From the NCBI RefSeq assembly GCF_017875955.1, contig NZ_JAGINK010000001.1, positions 4,866,501 through 4,930,500 of the forward strand: 64,000 bases of DNA. Reading direction: 5' to 3'. How positions within the stretch are numbered: the stretch's first letter is position 1; each line of letters opens with the position of its first letter. Source of the DNA: Pseudomonas sp. BP8. Its GTDB lineage: Bacteria; Pseudomonadota; Gammaproteobacteria; Pseudomonadales; Pseudomonadaceae. Under the pieces are notes generated by a model. That model was given only the letters and a program-made list of their open reading frames with translations, made no database searches and had not been told where the DNA came from. The position numbers and the translations under genes are program-made. Below, piece by piece: positions 8,120-17,741 of this stretch.

Positions 8120-10343
8120 TAACACCGACCAATTCGACCTACAGCACACCAAAGATGTTCATCAGGCTGCTGCTGCCAACAAAGCACAAGCGGCGCCTGA
8201 TCGACCTGAATCGTCCAAGGCCTCCCGTAATGTGGAGGCAAAAAAACAAGAGAAAAAGCAAAATCAGAAGTCTAACAACCACCAACGAAAACTAGACAAC
8301 GACGACAATCCAATAGACGAACCAGAAGAAGATAGCGAGCTCAGCGAGGAGGAGCGTCTGTTTCAAGAGGTCGAGGAGGACTCTGCCGAATCGCAGCTGG
8401 AAGAAGTTGAAGGGCTAAGCGAGGTGCTCGACGCTGCCGTTATAGAGCCGTCCATCACGCTGGTGAAAAAGCTGGAGGTTGCAAACGGAAGCTTCCCAGT
8501 TTCCGAGCACTCCAACTATGACCACGCTATCTGGCGACTTCCTCACGGCAAGCATGCACTTCCCAACAACATCCGTTTTGACCGTGAGCTGCCTGGCTCC
8601 AATGCTCTCAAGCGGGCACTGATCTATCATGTCATTCCTGAATTTTCCCCCTTCAGCTACATGCGCTCCTACACGACTACAAAAAGTTGGAGTAACGATT
8701 ACAACAAACTGGAGCAGTACCTGTTCGAGCCGAATAAAATCACAGCAAGTCCCGAGCACATTCAGCTAGTTTCTACACCTATGGTGCTGAAAGCGTTCGA
8801 GACGGCCAAGAATACCGGATCGAGGCACCACTATTTCGCGCTTTTCTCAACAGTACGACTCTGGATCAACCTATCCCAACACAAGCTGATACCAGAAGAA
8901 TTGCGCCTCGATATCCAGCTAGAGGAAATTGACACCACCGAACGCCGCAAGGAAGTAATCCAAAGCCGCTTCCAGGGCACTATGGACGGCTGGGTAAGCT
9001 ACTCAGAAGAGGAGCTTGAGCTTCTGATGGATCACGCGATGTTCTGGCTCGAAGGCGTGTTGCCAAAACTCAAGTCGCTCAAGGACTACCTGGTTGACAC
9101 CAAAGCGGCCTACCTTTCTGACCGCGTACTGACGCGCTCTACGCGACAGACATCGTTAGAAGAGCTTATGACCATCACAGTCGATGAGAAGAACGTGATG
9201 ACACCGCAGATACGCGATCACATCAAAGAGGGCATCCAGCAGTATTCGTACACTTGGTTCGACGGCTATACCCGTGTGCTGGACGGTATCTGTAGCGGCA
9301 TTTTCATCTTGACTGCACTGATCACAGGCGCTCGGAAATCAGAGCTTGCAATCATGCACTTTGATGACCTCACCCAGGACGCAAAAGGCGATTATTGGAT
9401 GCGTATCGTGCGCTTCAAGACCGCCAAAAATCCAAAACATGGGGAGGAAGATCACCTCCCGATTCCTAAGTTTCTGGGTGACATGATCCGGCAATACGAA
9501 GACGTCCGCAGCATCGAGCCTTTTAAAAAGCAAGGCTGGCTTTTCCAAGCACAGCGCTCAGTTCGCGTGGTCAAAAACGCTACGCCAAATCTGGTGGGCT
9601 TCGTCATCGCTCATCTGAAAAAAGCCCTCCCAATTGAGCGCCTGCACTGCCACCGCTTCCGCAAGACCATCGCCGAGATCCTGATCAACCGGGACGAACG
9701 CAACATCGACATCATCCGCGCACTGTTCGGGCATCACAGCTACGCCATGACCCTGCGCTACATCGCCCGCAACCCTTTGATGGTGCGCACGGTGGCGATT
9801 GCGATCGAGCAGAGCTATACGCGGGAGTTCCACGAAATCGTTGCCGGCATTCGCTTGGGCGCGCACTCAGGCGACGCAGCTAAACGCATCTACAGCCAGA
9901 TCTTCAAGCGCCCGGACGAGTTCGCCGGCAAGCAGTTCAAGCTGTCACTGCTGAGCTACATCTCCCACATCCTGGCCAGCGGCGAGCCACTGTTTGTGCG
10001 GCGAACAGCGGTTGGGACTTATTGCCTGACGGGCGAGCATTTCACCAGTGAAACCCTGCCGCCCTGCCTGCACGGACGCAAGATTGAGGGTGACTTGATC
10101 ATGCCGGATCCGAGCAACTGCCAACTGGACTGCAAGAAGATCATCGTGCTCGAAACGGCCAAGCAAGCGCTGGTCGACAATGAGACCTTCTACAACCAGG
10201 TGCTCCAGGCCGGCAATGGCAAGCTCGCGCATCACGTGGAGTACGAACTCCAGCGCCGGATTGCCTCCATCCAAGTGCACTTGGCCAACCTGAAAGCGAC
10301 CGGTCATTCGTCCTCGCAGAAGATCGGAGTCACGCATGTCTGA
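8112..10343 (+). CDS. Large tyrosine recombinase, second of three (GinB-like)
   Basis: A 743-residue recombinase starting at the ATG at 8112, inside the end of the previous gene; an in-frame TTG at 8094 is an alternative. The N-terminal 120 residues are very acidic and Lys/Gln-rich and look disordered. The catalytic set appears complete: Arg I in TGARKSELA, Lys in VRFKTAKNP, HRFRKT for HxxR, FGHHSYAMT for box II, and Tyr in LRYIARNP. It is therefore the best candidate for a fully active member of the trio. The stop overlaps the next ATG by 8 bp. Confidence 0.88.
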   Translation: MSNNTDQFDLQHTKDVHQAAAANKAQAAPDRPESSKASRNVEAKKQEKKQNQKSNNHQRKLDNDDNPIDEPEEDSELSEEERLFQEVEEDSAESQLEEVEGLSEVLDAAVIEPSITLVKKLEVANGSFPVSEHSNYDHAIWRLPHGKHALPNNIRFDRELPGSNALKRALIYHVIPEFSPFSYMRSYTTTKSWSNDYNKLEQYLFEPNKITASPEHIQLVSTPMVLKAFETAKNTGSRHHYFALFSTVRLWINLSQHKLIPEELRLDIQLEEIDTTERRKEVIQSRFQGTMDGWVSYSEEELELLMDHAMFWLEGVLPKLKSLKDYLVDTKAAYLSDRVLTRSTRQTSLEELMTITVDEKNVMTPQIRDHIKEGIQQYSYTWFDGYTRVLDGICSGIFILTALITGARKSELAIMHFDDLTQDAKGDYWMRIVRFKTAKNPKHGEEDHLPIPKFLGDMIRQYEDVRSIEPFKKQGWLFQAQRSVRVVKNATPNLVGFVIAHLKKALPIERLHCHRFRKTIAEILINRDERNIDIIRALFGHHSYAMTLRYIARNPLMVRTVAIAIEQSYTREFHEIVAGIRLGAHSGDAAKRIYSQIFKRPDEFAGKQFKLSLLSYISHILASGEPLFVRRTAVGTYCLTGEHFTSETLPPCLHGRKIEGDLIMPDPSNCQLDCKKIIVLETAKQALVDNETFYNQVLQAGNGKLAHHVEYELQRRIASIQVHLANLKATGHSSSQKIGVTHV

Positions 10344-11391
10344 CTCCAAGGACACACCGCTCCAGTCAAGCGAAGCGACCCCAGCCGCATCAGGTGATCC
10401 AGGGGTGGCCGATCGGCGGGCCCTGCTCGTTCAGCTGATCGTTGACCACCACCTGACGGGCAATAAAACTAAGCTGAAGCTGGTTGAGCTCGCCAAACTC
10501 GCCGGCATCAGCCGGCAGGCTCTGGATCGCTACTATGGCGACCTCAAGCCCTACATAACTGGCAAACGTGATGTGGTGGAGCTGGTTGAAGGCTCCCCAC
10601 TGCGCGAGCAAATGGAAACGCAAGCGGCAATTAACGAGATTGAAACGAAGTACGAGAAAAAGCTGGAGAAGCTGCAGGTCGCCCACGAAAAGGCCTTGGA
10701 CAAGGCTTTGAGCTCGCATATCACCTCGCTCATGAATGGCGATATCGTGCTTCTTGAAAGCAACAAGATGCGCAGCGCCATAGAGAAGCAGACGCTCCAC
10801 AACGCCGAACTGCTGAAGCAGATCAGCCGTCTGGAGCTCAAATTGATGCAGTCGCATGGCTTGGTGACGGGAGCGTCTACCCCAAGTAAATCGCTGCCAG
10901 ACCAAAATAAACTGGTGTTCAACGTCGATATCGAAACCTTGAGCATGTCGTACCAGCGCGGCTCGACACTTGAAGAGTTTGAAACGTCCAAGTCCAACGA
11001 AATTCGCGTCATTCGCGACAAGCTAGCTAAATACCAAGGCGCAAGCGACGTGCGCGTTGTGATGTTTGCCGACCGTTACATATCGAGATTTAGTACCTTT
11101 GCCGATAACTACATAAGCCTGCGTAACGAGCTCAGCCTCATCATTCGGCTCCCACTTTTTGGCCGGAGCGAGTTCCAAAACTTCATAAAACAAATTCCCC
11201 CTGAGTTCAAACGAAGTATTCACATCCCCTACACTCCTTCTGAAAGTGAGAGAAAGGCTCAGCGCACCTTTAATTTTCAAAAAATACAACCCCCCCCAAT
11301 GGAGATCAAGGGGGCCGATACGGCCAGTAATCCTAGCATCGAGTGGGGCGTCGACGAAGTTGTATTTTTTAAAATAAAGCAAGGCGATTGA
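10336..11391 (+). CDS. HTH/coiled-coil accessory recombination protein
   Basis: A 351-residue protein between the second and third recombinase genes. Residues about 25-75 look like a helix-turn-helix (KLVELAKLAGISRQALDRYY). Residues about 85-165 are a long, highly charged coiled coil (IEKYEKKLEKLQ-like periodicity). The C-terminal half is a separate unrecognised domain. It overlaps the gene before it by 8 bp and ends just before the third recombinase. Published GInts carry a small helix-loop-helix protein needed for recombination, and Tn554 has the accessory TnpC. This protein may play that part but is much larger. Confidence 0.7.
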   Translation: MSDSKDTPLQSSEATPAASGDPGVADRRALLVQLIVDHHLTGNKTKLKLVELAKLAGISRQALDRYYGDLKPYITGKRDVVELVEGSPLREQMETQAAINEIETKYEKKLEKLQVAHEKALDKALSSHITSLMNGDIVLLESNKMRSAIEKQTLHNAELLKQISRLELKLMQSHGLVTGASTPSKSLPDQNKLVFNVDIETLSMSYQRGSTLEEFETSKSNEIRVIRDKLAKYQGASDVRVVMFADRYISRFSTFADNYISLRNELSLIIRLPLFGRSEFQNFIKQIPPEFKRSIHIPYTPSESERKAQRTFNFQKIQPPPMEIKGADTASNPSIEWGVDEVVFFKIKQGD

Positions 11392-11414
11392 TCAGCGACA
11401 GAGGATATTCACAC

Positions 11415-12752
11415 ATGCTAAACATCACAACCAAAGACATCACTTACAACAGCTTGGAAACTTCTCAGGAGGTGACTCATACCATCTTGATTGCCGAGCA
11501 GCGTGGTCAAAAAATCCTCCTTAGCCACCCAAACATTTTTCTTTATCAAAGAACACGCAGCTCGCTGAGAACTTCAAATCGATATGCGTCGATCATCTCG
11601 ATGTTCTACCGTTTTCTCTCAACCCAACCGAAGTTCAAGGGGCAGGAACTAGGCGTGTACCATATGCTTGCCGACAATCGCGACATCATGCGCTGGCAGG
11701 TTCAGCGACAGGTGGAGCGACTTCAAAAACAATCGCTGAGCCCCAACCTGGAAACAACATTTGAAGACGCCAAGATTCTTTTGAGTTATTTTTACTGGCT
11801 GAACACCAGAGGTTTCCTGACCAATGTCGATGTAGTTTTCAAGACCTGGCGCGCAAATTTTCGCAGCACAAGGATGCTCAACTATATTCAGGCCCGCAGT
11901 CGCATGAAGATCGACAGTGACAACATTAGGGTTCTGGAAAAGAAAAGTCGTCAACGACAATCCGACTTCCTTATCACCGACCAAGAAATTGAGTTACTGC
12001 TCGAAGCATACACTGATCCCGTCTATGCGGTTCTATTCAATTTGGGACTGGGCACAGCCATGCGCCCCATGGATCTTGTAAAGTTCCCGCTGTATGGGAA
12101 CGGCAAAAACATTCATATCATGCCGTATTCTGAAATGGATCATACGGGGCCAAGTACGAGATATGAAGTCATCGAGAGCAAAGGGAATAAAGACCGACAG
12201 ATCGTCATAAACATGGACGACCTGAAAGCCCTGGAAGACAACTATATCATCCCTTACTATTCGATTCGGAAAAAGCTCTATAAAAAGAAGTACCGACATG
12301 ATTGCCCACCAGGCATCCTTTTCCTCAATAAAAAGGGCGAGCCTGTCACCGAATCGATGATTTCCTCACGCACTAATGACGCAAAAGTAAAACTACTCAA
12401 ACAAGGCAAGCCATTCCGAGACCACATCACGTTCTATCAAAACAGACACTGGTGGCCGACACAGCACATCATCGCAACCTTTGGCGACCGACTGCTTACC
12501 GAGCCCATGGAAGTACTTTACGCCGCCACGTCACAGGCCATCATCCAGCAGCTTGGACATGAGGACATCGAGACGACCTACAAATACTACATCGATATGG
12601 CACGGGTGATCATGATGGTGCACAAAGGCAAAACGTTCGACCTCATTGAGTCGCCCGTTCAGACTATTCGAGGCTTTGTCAAAGACCTAGACCTGCCGAA
12701 GGACATTGCCGCAGGTGAGCCTTCTGATGAAGGAGCCGAAGAAGCAGCGTGA
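11415..12752 (+). CDS. Tyrosine recombinase, third of three
   Basis: A 445-residue recombinase starting at the ATG at 11415, with AGAGG about 10 bp upstream. An in-frame TTG at 11388 overlaps the previous stop and is the alternative. An N-terminal SAM-like domain is followed by the catalytic domain: Arg I in GTAMRPMDL, Lys in ESKGNKDRQ, box II LGHEDIETT and Tyr in YKYYIDMAR. The HxxR box reads RHWWPT by eye, so the second catalytic arginine seems lost. It thus lacks a different residue from the first recombinase. It closes the operon; a hairpin follows at 12866-12902. Confidence 0.86.
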   Translation: MLNITTKDITYNSLETSQEVTHTILIAEQRGQKILLSHPNIFLYQRTRSSLRTSNRYASIISMFYRFLSTQPKFKGQELGVYHMLADNRDIMRWQVQRQVERLQKQSLSPNLETTFEDAKILLSYFYWLNTRGFLTNVDVVFKTWRANFRSTRMLNYIQARSRMKIDSDNIRVLEKKSRQRQSDFLITDQEIELLLEAYTDPVYAVLFNLGLGTAMRPMDLVKFPLYGNGKNIHIMPYSEMDHTGPSTRYEVIESKGNKDRQIVINMDDLKALEDNYIIPYYSIRKKLYKKKYRHDCPPGILFLNKKGEPVTESMISSRTNDAKVKLLKQGKPFRDHITFYQNRHWWPTQHIIATFGDRLLTEPMEVLYAATSQAIIQQLGHEDIETTYKYYIDMARVIMMVHKGKTFDLIESPVQTIRGFVKDLDLPKDIAAGEPSDEGAEEAA

Positions 12753-12865
12753 TGCTCAGAAACGGCTCCAACCACACGGCCAGCCCATCGCCCCGACGAC
12801 CGGTCGTTTTGGCATGACCGCGCGTGGACATGCATACCAGACAGCTCCTCTGCAGTCTGAGCGAT

Positions 12866-12902
12866 AAGCTCATAGGGCTGTCGTCCCAGCACCTATGAGC
12901 TT
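12866..12902 (+). terminator. Hairpin after recombinase operon
   Basis: AAGCTCATAGG (12866-12876) and CCTATGAGCTT (12892-12902) form a perfect 11-bp stem with a 15-nt loop, followed by TTCTC. The stem is strong and the U tract weak. It is placed to end the recombinase operon and may also serve the minus-strand gene that ends at 12973. Confidence 0.55.
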
Positions 12903-12972
12903 TCTCATCAAGCGTTTCTTCGCTGCAGGCTCAACTGCTTCTGCTGGTCAACCAGGTTAGCAGGGGTGGAAG

Positions 12973-13269
12973 CTATCGAAGCCACTTGTAAAGGCGATAA
13001 CCACCGTAGCCAGCCACAGCCACTGCAGCGGCTGGCCATGCAGCCGCTGTAGCTACAGCCATGACACCCGCCGCCATCCCGCCACCACCCGCCGCAACGG
13101 CACCACCGCCCAATGCTGCGAGCGCAGAACTGGTCGCCGCTGCGCCGCTCAGGCCGGCAGCATTGGCTGCTGCAACTGCGCCCCCGTAAACCAATGAGGC
13201 ATTAGCTACGCCTGCCGCTGCCCCTGTAGCTATTGCAGAACTCGCTGCTGCTTTGTCACCAAATGCCAT
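12973..13269 (-). CDS. Gly/Ala-rich hydrophobic mini-protein with glycine-zipper character
   Basis: 98 residues, nearly all Ala, Gly, Val and Ser, with repeated small-xxx-small spacing (GAAAGVANASL, GGGAVAAGGGGMAAGVMA) and a basic aromatic end YRLYKWLR. It could insert in a membrane as glycine-zipper helices, as some pore-forming peptides and holins do. It is divergent from the KAP NTPase gene, 324 bp away, with a palindrome just upstream of its ATG. No homologue recognised; a toxin or effector role is only a guess. Such composition also arises by chance in GC-rich DNA, which lowers confidence. Confidence 0.5.
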   Translation of the reverse strand: MAFGDKAAASSAIATGAAAGVANASLVYGGAVAAANAAGLSGAAATSSALAALGGGAVAAGGGGMAAGVMAVATAAAWPAAAVAVAGYGGYRLYKWLR

Positions 13270-13593
13270 GTGCTCACCACTTCCTGATTGTGCAAATCAC
13301 TAGATATCATTTTGATATCATCAGGTAAAGACCTGCCTACCCCAACCGTATCTGTATCGGGCCCCAGCCAGCAGGCTGTGATATAGGCGACGGATGCCAA
13401 GAAACGTGAAGGATACATTTGTACTCCTCACCCTGAATGCTGCCCACTTTGCCCCCCCTCTTCAGTCCACTTGTACCTGACATCAGGAGGCCAGCTCGAT
13501 TTGAGGAGTAGTTGAGTAGCGCTAGCGACTGGTTGGCAGGGCAAGTAAGCTTCCCGAGGGTAGCCAAATGCCATATGCCACTAGGAAGACGGG
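13270..13593. promoter_or_regulatory. Divergent control region with operator-like palindrome
   Basis: 324 bp between the mini-protein and the KAP gene, with no convincing gene. GATATCA (13303-13309) and TGATATC (13313-13319) form a perfect 7-3-7 palindrome 34 bp upstream of the mini-protein ATG, placed like an operator. AGGA before 13594 is a good ribosome-binding site for the KAP gene. Confidence 0.5.
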
Positions 13594-16500
13594 ATGCTAG
13601 ATACACGCCGCTCCATGCCTGCAGTGCTGGATCGCCACATCGAGAAAGAAGAGGATGATGCTTTCGGGCACCGGCACTATGCGCAGGCGCTCCGAAGCCT
13701 CATTGAAAATGAAGGTCATCATCCGCCATTCAGCATCGGATTGCTCGGCGGCTGGGGAACCGGCAAGAGCTCCATCAAAGAGATGTATACGCACGCACTG
13801 GCTGATGACACCTCGACGGCGGGAGGACGCCGCCCTCGAAGTCAGCGATTCAAGAGCATCACGTTCAACGCCTGGCGGTTCGGCGGCAAGGAGCAAGATA
13901 TCAAGCGTGCACTCCTGCGCCACGTGTTCCTGGAGTTAGGTGGTGATGAGAGCAAGCTTCATGATGACCTCTATCGCAATGTCACCCACACAGAAACGGT
14001 CAACAAGGGTGTAGGAGAACTCACAAAGCAACACTTGATGAGCTGGGTTGCGCCCGTACCAGCGTTCCTTATCGCAGTGGTCACCTACCTGCTATTCGTG
14101 GCTGCTGGCTTGAAATGGCTGCCGCTGGAAAATGCCGTCGTCCAGGCGCTCTTCGTTGCAGCGGTCACTGGGATCTATGCGTATCTGATCAAGGTGATGA
14201 AACCGTCGGCGGTCAGCCCATTCAACACCATCACTCGCGTCCACCTGCCAAGCGCCAGCGCAGAGCAGTACGAAGAGATGCTGCTGCAGCAGTTGCGCAT
14301 ATTCAAAGCGTCGAAAAGTAATGTGGTGCCTTACGAGCGACTCGTCATCTTCGTGGACGACCTCGATCGGCTGTCGGCGGAGGAAATGGTGCTAGGCCTG
14401 GACGCCGTGCGGACGTTCATGGAGATTCCGGTCAACAAGCTTCCGGACAACCTCGGCCTGGTGTTCGTGATTTCTTGCGATGAGGGCAAAGTCGCGGATG
14501 CGCTATCTCGTCGACGTGGCAACCCTGAGCAACCAGGCTCGGTGTTCAATCCCACTGATGCCCGGCGCTACCTTGATCGCATCTTCCAATTCAGGCTGGA
14601 GATTCCACCTCCGCCGCGAAGCGACATGCGTCAGTTCGCGCTTTCCAAGCTCAAGAATTTCCCCGATCTGGTGAAAGACATTTCGGATAAAGGTGCCTCT
14701 GTTGAACAGGTGGTGGATCGGATGATTCACATCAATGTCACCGATCCGCGTAATGCCCTTCAGATCGTGAACGCGTTCACCCAGACCTGGTGGCTGGCCA
14801 AGGCTCGTGAGCTTGACGCCATCGGCAGCCAGCGGCCCGGTGGGCTGCATGAAGGCGCCGTCACGAACCACCCTGTTGCCCTTGGAGCACTGAGCGCAGC
14901 GCGGGTGAGCTTTCCTGGGTTCTATCAGGATCTTCAAAGCGACCCTCAGCTTCTGCAGCGCCTGACAAATTTGATGGTGAGGAAGACACCATTCAAGGAT
15001 GAACCCGTTCAAACGCGCCATGTTCTAAAGCGCTATGTGATTCAAATAGATGATGGGGACAATACCAGCGTCATTGATGAGCATCGTGATCTGCGCCAAT
15101 TTTTGGCCAGCTTGGTAGGCATCCAGTGGCCGGACTCACTTCAGAGCTTGCTGTTGCTATCTGAGGATTTTGCGACCCGACAGTACGGCCCCCATGCCTC
15201 GCGGATCTATGGGTATCTGGTTTCTGGTGACACGCAAGGTTTTCTGGAAGCTTTGTCTCCACGTGCCAATGAAAGCTTGAGCGACCAAGAGACGCAGCTG
15301 CTACACGGCATGCTGAGCGAGCTGCACCGAACCGAAGATGCACTCAAGTTCAATGCGATGCGCGTCGTGGCCGAGCTCATTGATCGCTTGCCATTGCGTA
15401 CCCGCGATTTAGTCCTGGGCATCCTCAACAACGACATCGTTACGTCAACCGCCTTGCGCTCACTACTAGGCGTAGAGAAGATAGGTCGCATCGCTGCCGT
15501 ATCTAATACAGCGGATCAGAAGCAAATTGCGTCGGTGCTTATCGACTCACTGCTGACGACAGACAAAGCCTGCACCATGCGCCTTGAGTCTGGGCAGATG
15601 CCCAATCTGGACGAAACCATCAGCATGGTTGAGCGTGCAGCGCAAATTGCACTTACCGTGTTTGCCAACCATGGTCTTCCATCGTTCTCAAAAGACCGAC
15701 TGATGGCATGGCTCAAAGCGCGTACGGTCAAAACCGCCTCAGGTTCTGTCACGCTGCCTTTTGCCCGCCTGCAAGGCTGGATGGACGCGTTCGAGACTTC
15801 GCTTTTGCCAGAGGTAGGCATGGCTTATGTGGAGCAATTGACAACGGCGCTGCACGGCCATGAAGACCCACACGATGAAGATGATCTGATTGACGGTTTG
15901 GATATGCAGCAGACGGTTGACCGGATCAACAGCGTCTGGGATCGCATGTCGACCGAAGGTGATGAGAGCCGCGATGCGCTTTGGGAGCAGGTCACCAACC
16001 TGTCGACCATGACCTCACCACTGATAATCGGCTGTGTAATCCGGGCGCTGGAGAAACACGCCGTTTATTCGGATGAAGAACAGCTACTGAAATGCCTGGC
16101 CAGGTTCAGCATCCGTGTTGCCGACCTCGACAACCAGCCGATTGCATACCGTCGCGCGTATCGCTTGATTGTAGATCTTGGCGCAGAGCGCAAGGCGTAC
16201 TTCAACGATGAGTGGCGAGAAAGCTATACCGATTTTGCCATCGCGCTGAGCACAACCGCCGGGCATGACGAAGATGCGGCAGAGGTTCTTCGAGAGTTTG
16301 TAGTGGAGCATCCGCGCAGTCTTGCAAGAGTGCTCGACCACTGGATCAGTCGCTCGCTCAGCGCCATCCCAAGCGTGTGCCGCAATCTGGTGTTTGCAGT
16401 ATTCGGATCACTCGACGAGCACGACCAAAGCTCGCTGGCCAATCAACTGACCGCGCTCGTGAGCAGCCAGGAGCTGGACGACCAACAAGGGGCGCTCTAC

Positions 16501-17670
16501 ACCGACGCAGCCTCGCATATCCCCTTGCAACACTGGGGCGACAAACAGCTACGCCCTCACGTGGATGCACTGATGTTGGCCGCCCCAGCCAAGCTGGCCT
16601 CGTGGGATAATTTCCTGCGACAGCTTGTACCCGGCATCTCACTGGTGTTCATGCAGGCGACCCCGACAGTGCTTGGGCCAGCGCTACAGAAATTGTTCAG
16701 CGCCGCCAAGGGGCACAAGGATGCCTTCGAGAGCCTGCACAAGCACTTCTGTGGACGCTGGCCAACGATCGAGCAGCTTCCCCACGGCTACTCACCCCAA
16801 GCGCTCTTTAACGAAGCAAGGCAACAGGCTCTTTCATCAACTGGGACTGTCGGCAAGTACACGCTAGCGTCCATGGAAAGCATGATCACCAGCGGTATCG
16901 TACCGTCGGCACAAGGTGCCCAGTTGGTCGAGACAGCCTGTGCCGTGTGGCAACAAAATTCCGCACAAGCCATCGACTCTCTGACATCCGGGCATGTCCG
17001 GCTGAGCAGTACTCAGCTAACGACACTGACTGATGGCGTCGACTTCAACGACGAAGCACAGGTTGAAATGCTTGAACGCGCCTGGACGGCGTTGATTCCT
17101 GAGTTGCCAGGGAACGAATACGTGGACGCCGGCAAAGCAGTGCTGCTCAAAGGCCCACGTGGCAACGTGAATGACCCTGATCTTGCCTTCTCCGTCTGGT
17201 GCCGAGCTCTAGGAATCGAAGCGTTCAACAATCTCGAATCAATGCTGTTGAACAGCGAGATCACTGACGAGCAGCGCAAACGGGTCTACGGCCACATCTT
17301 GCGAGCAAACAAGGATGAGAAGGAATCGAAAAAGCTGCCATCGCTGGCTCTTCAGCTATTGAAGATTCCGGAGAGCCCTCTCACCTGGACAGCTGTCAAT
17401 GAACTGCGCGCTGAAATCAAGAATCAGCTGGCTAGCCATGAACAGCGCTTGGAATATGCACGCCTTCTACTCCGTGAGATTCCGCAAGCGGCTTCAGGTA
17501 CAGCCAAGGGGTATATGGCTGCCTGGGCGAAATCGTTCGGAACCGAAGCGCTGCTCAAGGAGCTCGATCCTAAACGGTTATCAGAAGGCGACCTGCAAAT
17601 CATCAACACTGCTTTTGGCACAAGCAAGCCTATGGCTGGTCTGATGAAACGCTGGTTTAACAGACACTGA
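13594..17670 (+). CDS. KAP family P-loop NTPase, membrane-associated (1358 aa)
   Basis: Walker A GGWGTGKS (residues 52-59) and Walker B LVIFVDDLDRL (about 249-259), with two transmembrane segments between them (WVAPVPAFLIAVVTYLLF and QALFVAAVTGIYAYLI, about 150-200). This is the hallmark KAP layout, a membrane insert inside the NTPase domain. The remaining 900 residues are a long helical region without a recognised domain, perhaps a sensor. AGGA 7 bp before the ATG supports the start. KAP NTPases recur in defence islands as sensors or effectors, and its place beside the mini-protein in this cargo fits that. Its activity is not known. Confidence 0.85.
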   Translation: MLDTRRSMPAVLDRHIEKEEDDAFGHRHYAQALRSLIENEGHHPPFSIGLLGGWGTGKSSIKEMYTHALADDTSTAGGRRPRSQRFKSITFNAWRFGGKEQDIKRALLRHVFLELGGDESKLHDDLYRNVTHTETVNKGVGELTKQHLMSWVAPVPAFLIAVVTYLLFVAAGLKWLPLENAVVQALFVAAVTGIYAYLIKVMKPSAVSPFNTITRVHLPSASAEQYEEMLLQQLRIFKASKSNVVPYERLVIFVDDLDRLSAEEMVLGLDAVRTFMEIPVNKLPDNLGLVFVISCDEGKVADALSRRRGNPEQPGSVFNPTDARRYLDRIFQFRLEIPPPPRSDMRQFALSKLKNFPDLVKDISDKGASVEQVVDRMIHINVTDPRNALQIVNAFTQTWWLAKARELDAIGSQRPGGLHEGAVTNHPVALGALSAARVSFPGFYQDLQSDPQLLQRLTNLMVRKTPFKDEPVQTRHVLKRYVIQIDDGDNTSVIDEHRDLRQFLASLVGIQWPDSLQSLLLLSEDFATRQYGPHASRIYGYLVSGDTQGFLEALSPRANESLSDQETQLLHGMLSELHRTEDALKFNAMRVVAELIDRLPLRTRDLVLGILNNDIVTSTALRSLLGVEKIGRIAAVSNTADQKQIASVLIDSLLTTDKACTMRLESGQMPNLDETISMVERAAQIALTVFANHGLPSFSKDRLMAWLKARTVKTASGSVTLPFARLQGWMDAFETSLLPEVGMAYVEQLTTALHGHEDPHDEDDLIDGLDMQQTVDRINSVWDRMSTEGDESRDALWEQVTNLSTMTSPLIIGCVIRALEKHAVYSDEEQLLKCLARFSIRVADLDNQPIAYRRAYRLIVDLGAERKAYFNDEWRESYTDFAIALSTTAGHDEDAAEVLREFVVEHPRSLARVLDHWISRSLSAIPSVCRNLVFAVFGSLDEHDQSSLANQLTALVSSQELDDQQGALYTDAASHIPLQHWGDKQLRPHVDALMLAAPAKLASWDNFLRQLVPGISLVFMQATPTVLGPALQKLFSAAKGHKDAFESLHKHFCGRWPTIEQLPHGYSPQALFNEARQQALSSTGTVGKYTLASMESMITSGIVPSAQGAQLVETACAVWQQNSAQAIDSLTSGHVRLSSTQLTTLTDGVDFNDEAQVEMLERAWTALIPELPGNEYVDAGKAVLLKGPRGNVNDPDLAFSVWCRALGIEAFNNLESMLLNSEITDEQRKRVYGHILRANKDEKESKKLPSLALQLLKIPESPLTWTAVNELRAEIKNQLASHEQRLEYARLLLREIPQAASGTAKGYMAAWAKSFGTEALLKELDPKRLSEGDLQIINTAFGTSKPMAGLMKRWFNRH

Positions 17671-17689
17671 ACAAGTCGACAGTTCCAGG

Positions 17690-17713
17690 AAGGCGGGTAC
17701 TTTTGCCCGCCTT
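17690..17713. terminator. Terminator between convergent genes
   Basis: AAGGCGGG (17690-17697) pairs with CCCGCCTT (17706-17713) across an 8-nt loop. It lies 20 bp after the KAP stop and just beyond the RES gene end, so it may serve both. Confidence 0.65.
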
Positions 17714-17741
17714 TACCCATTACTCGCGCCCTGCCTCGACC

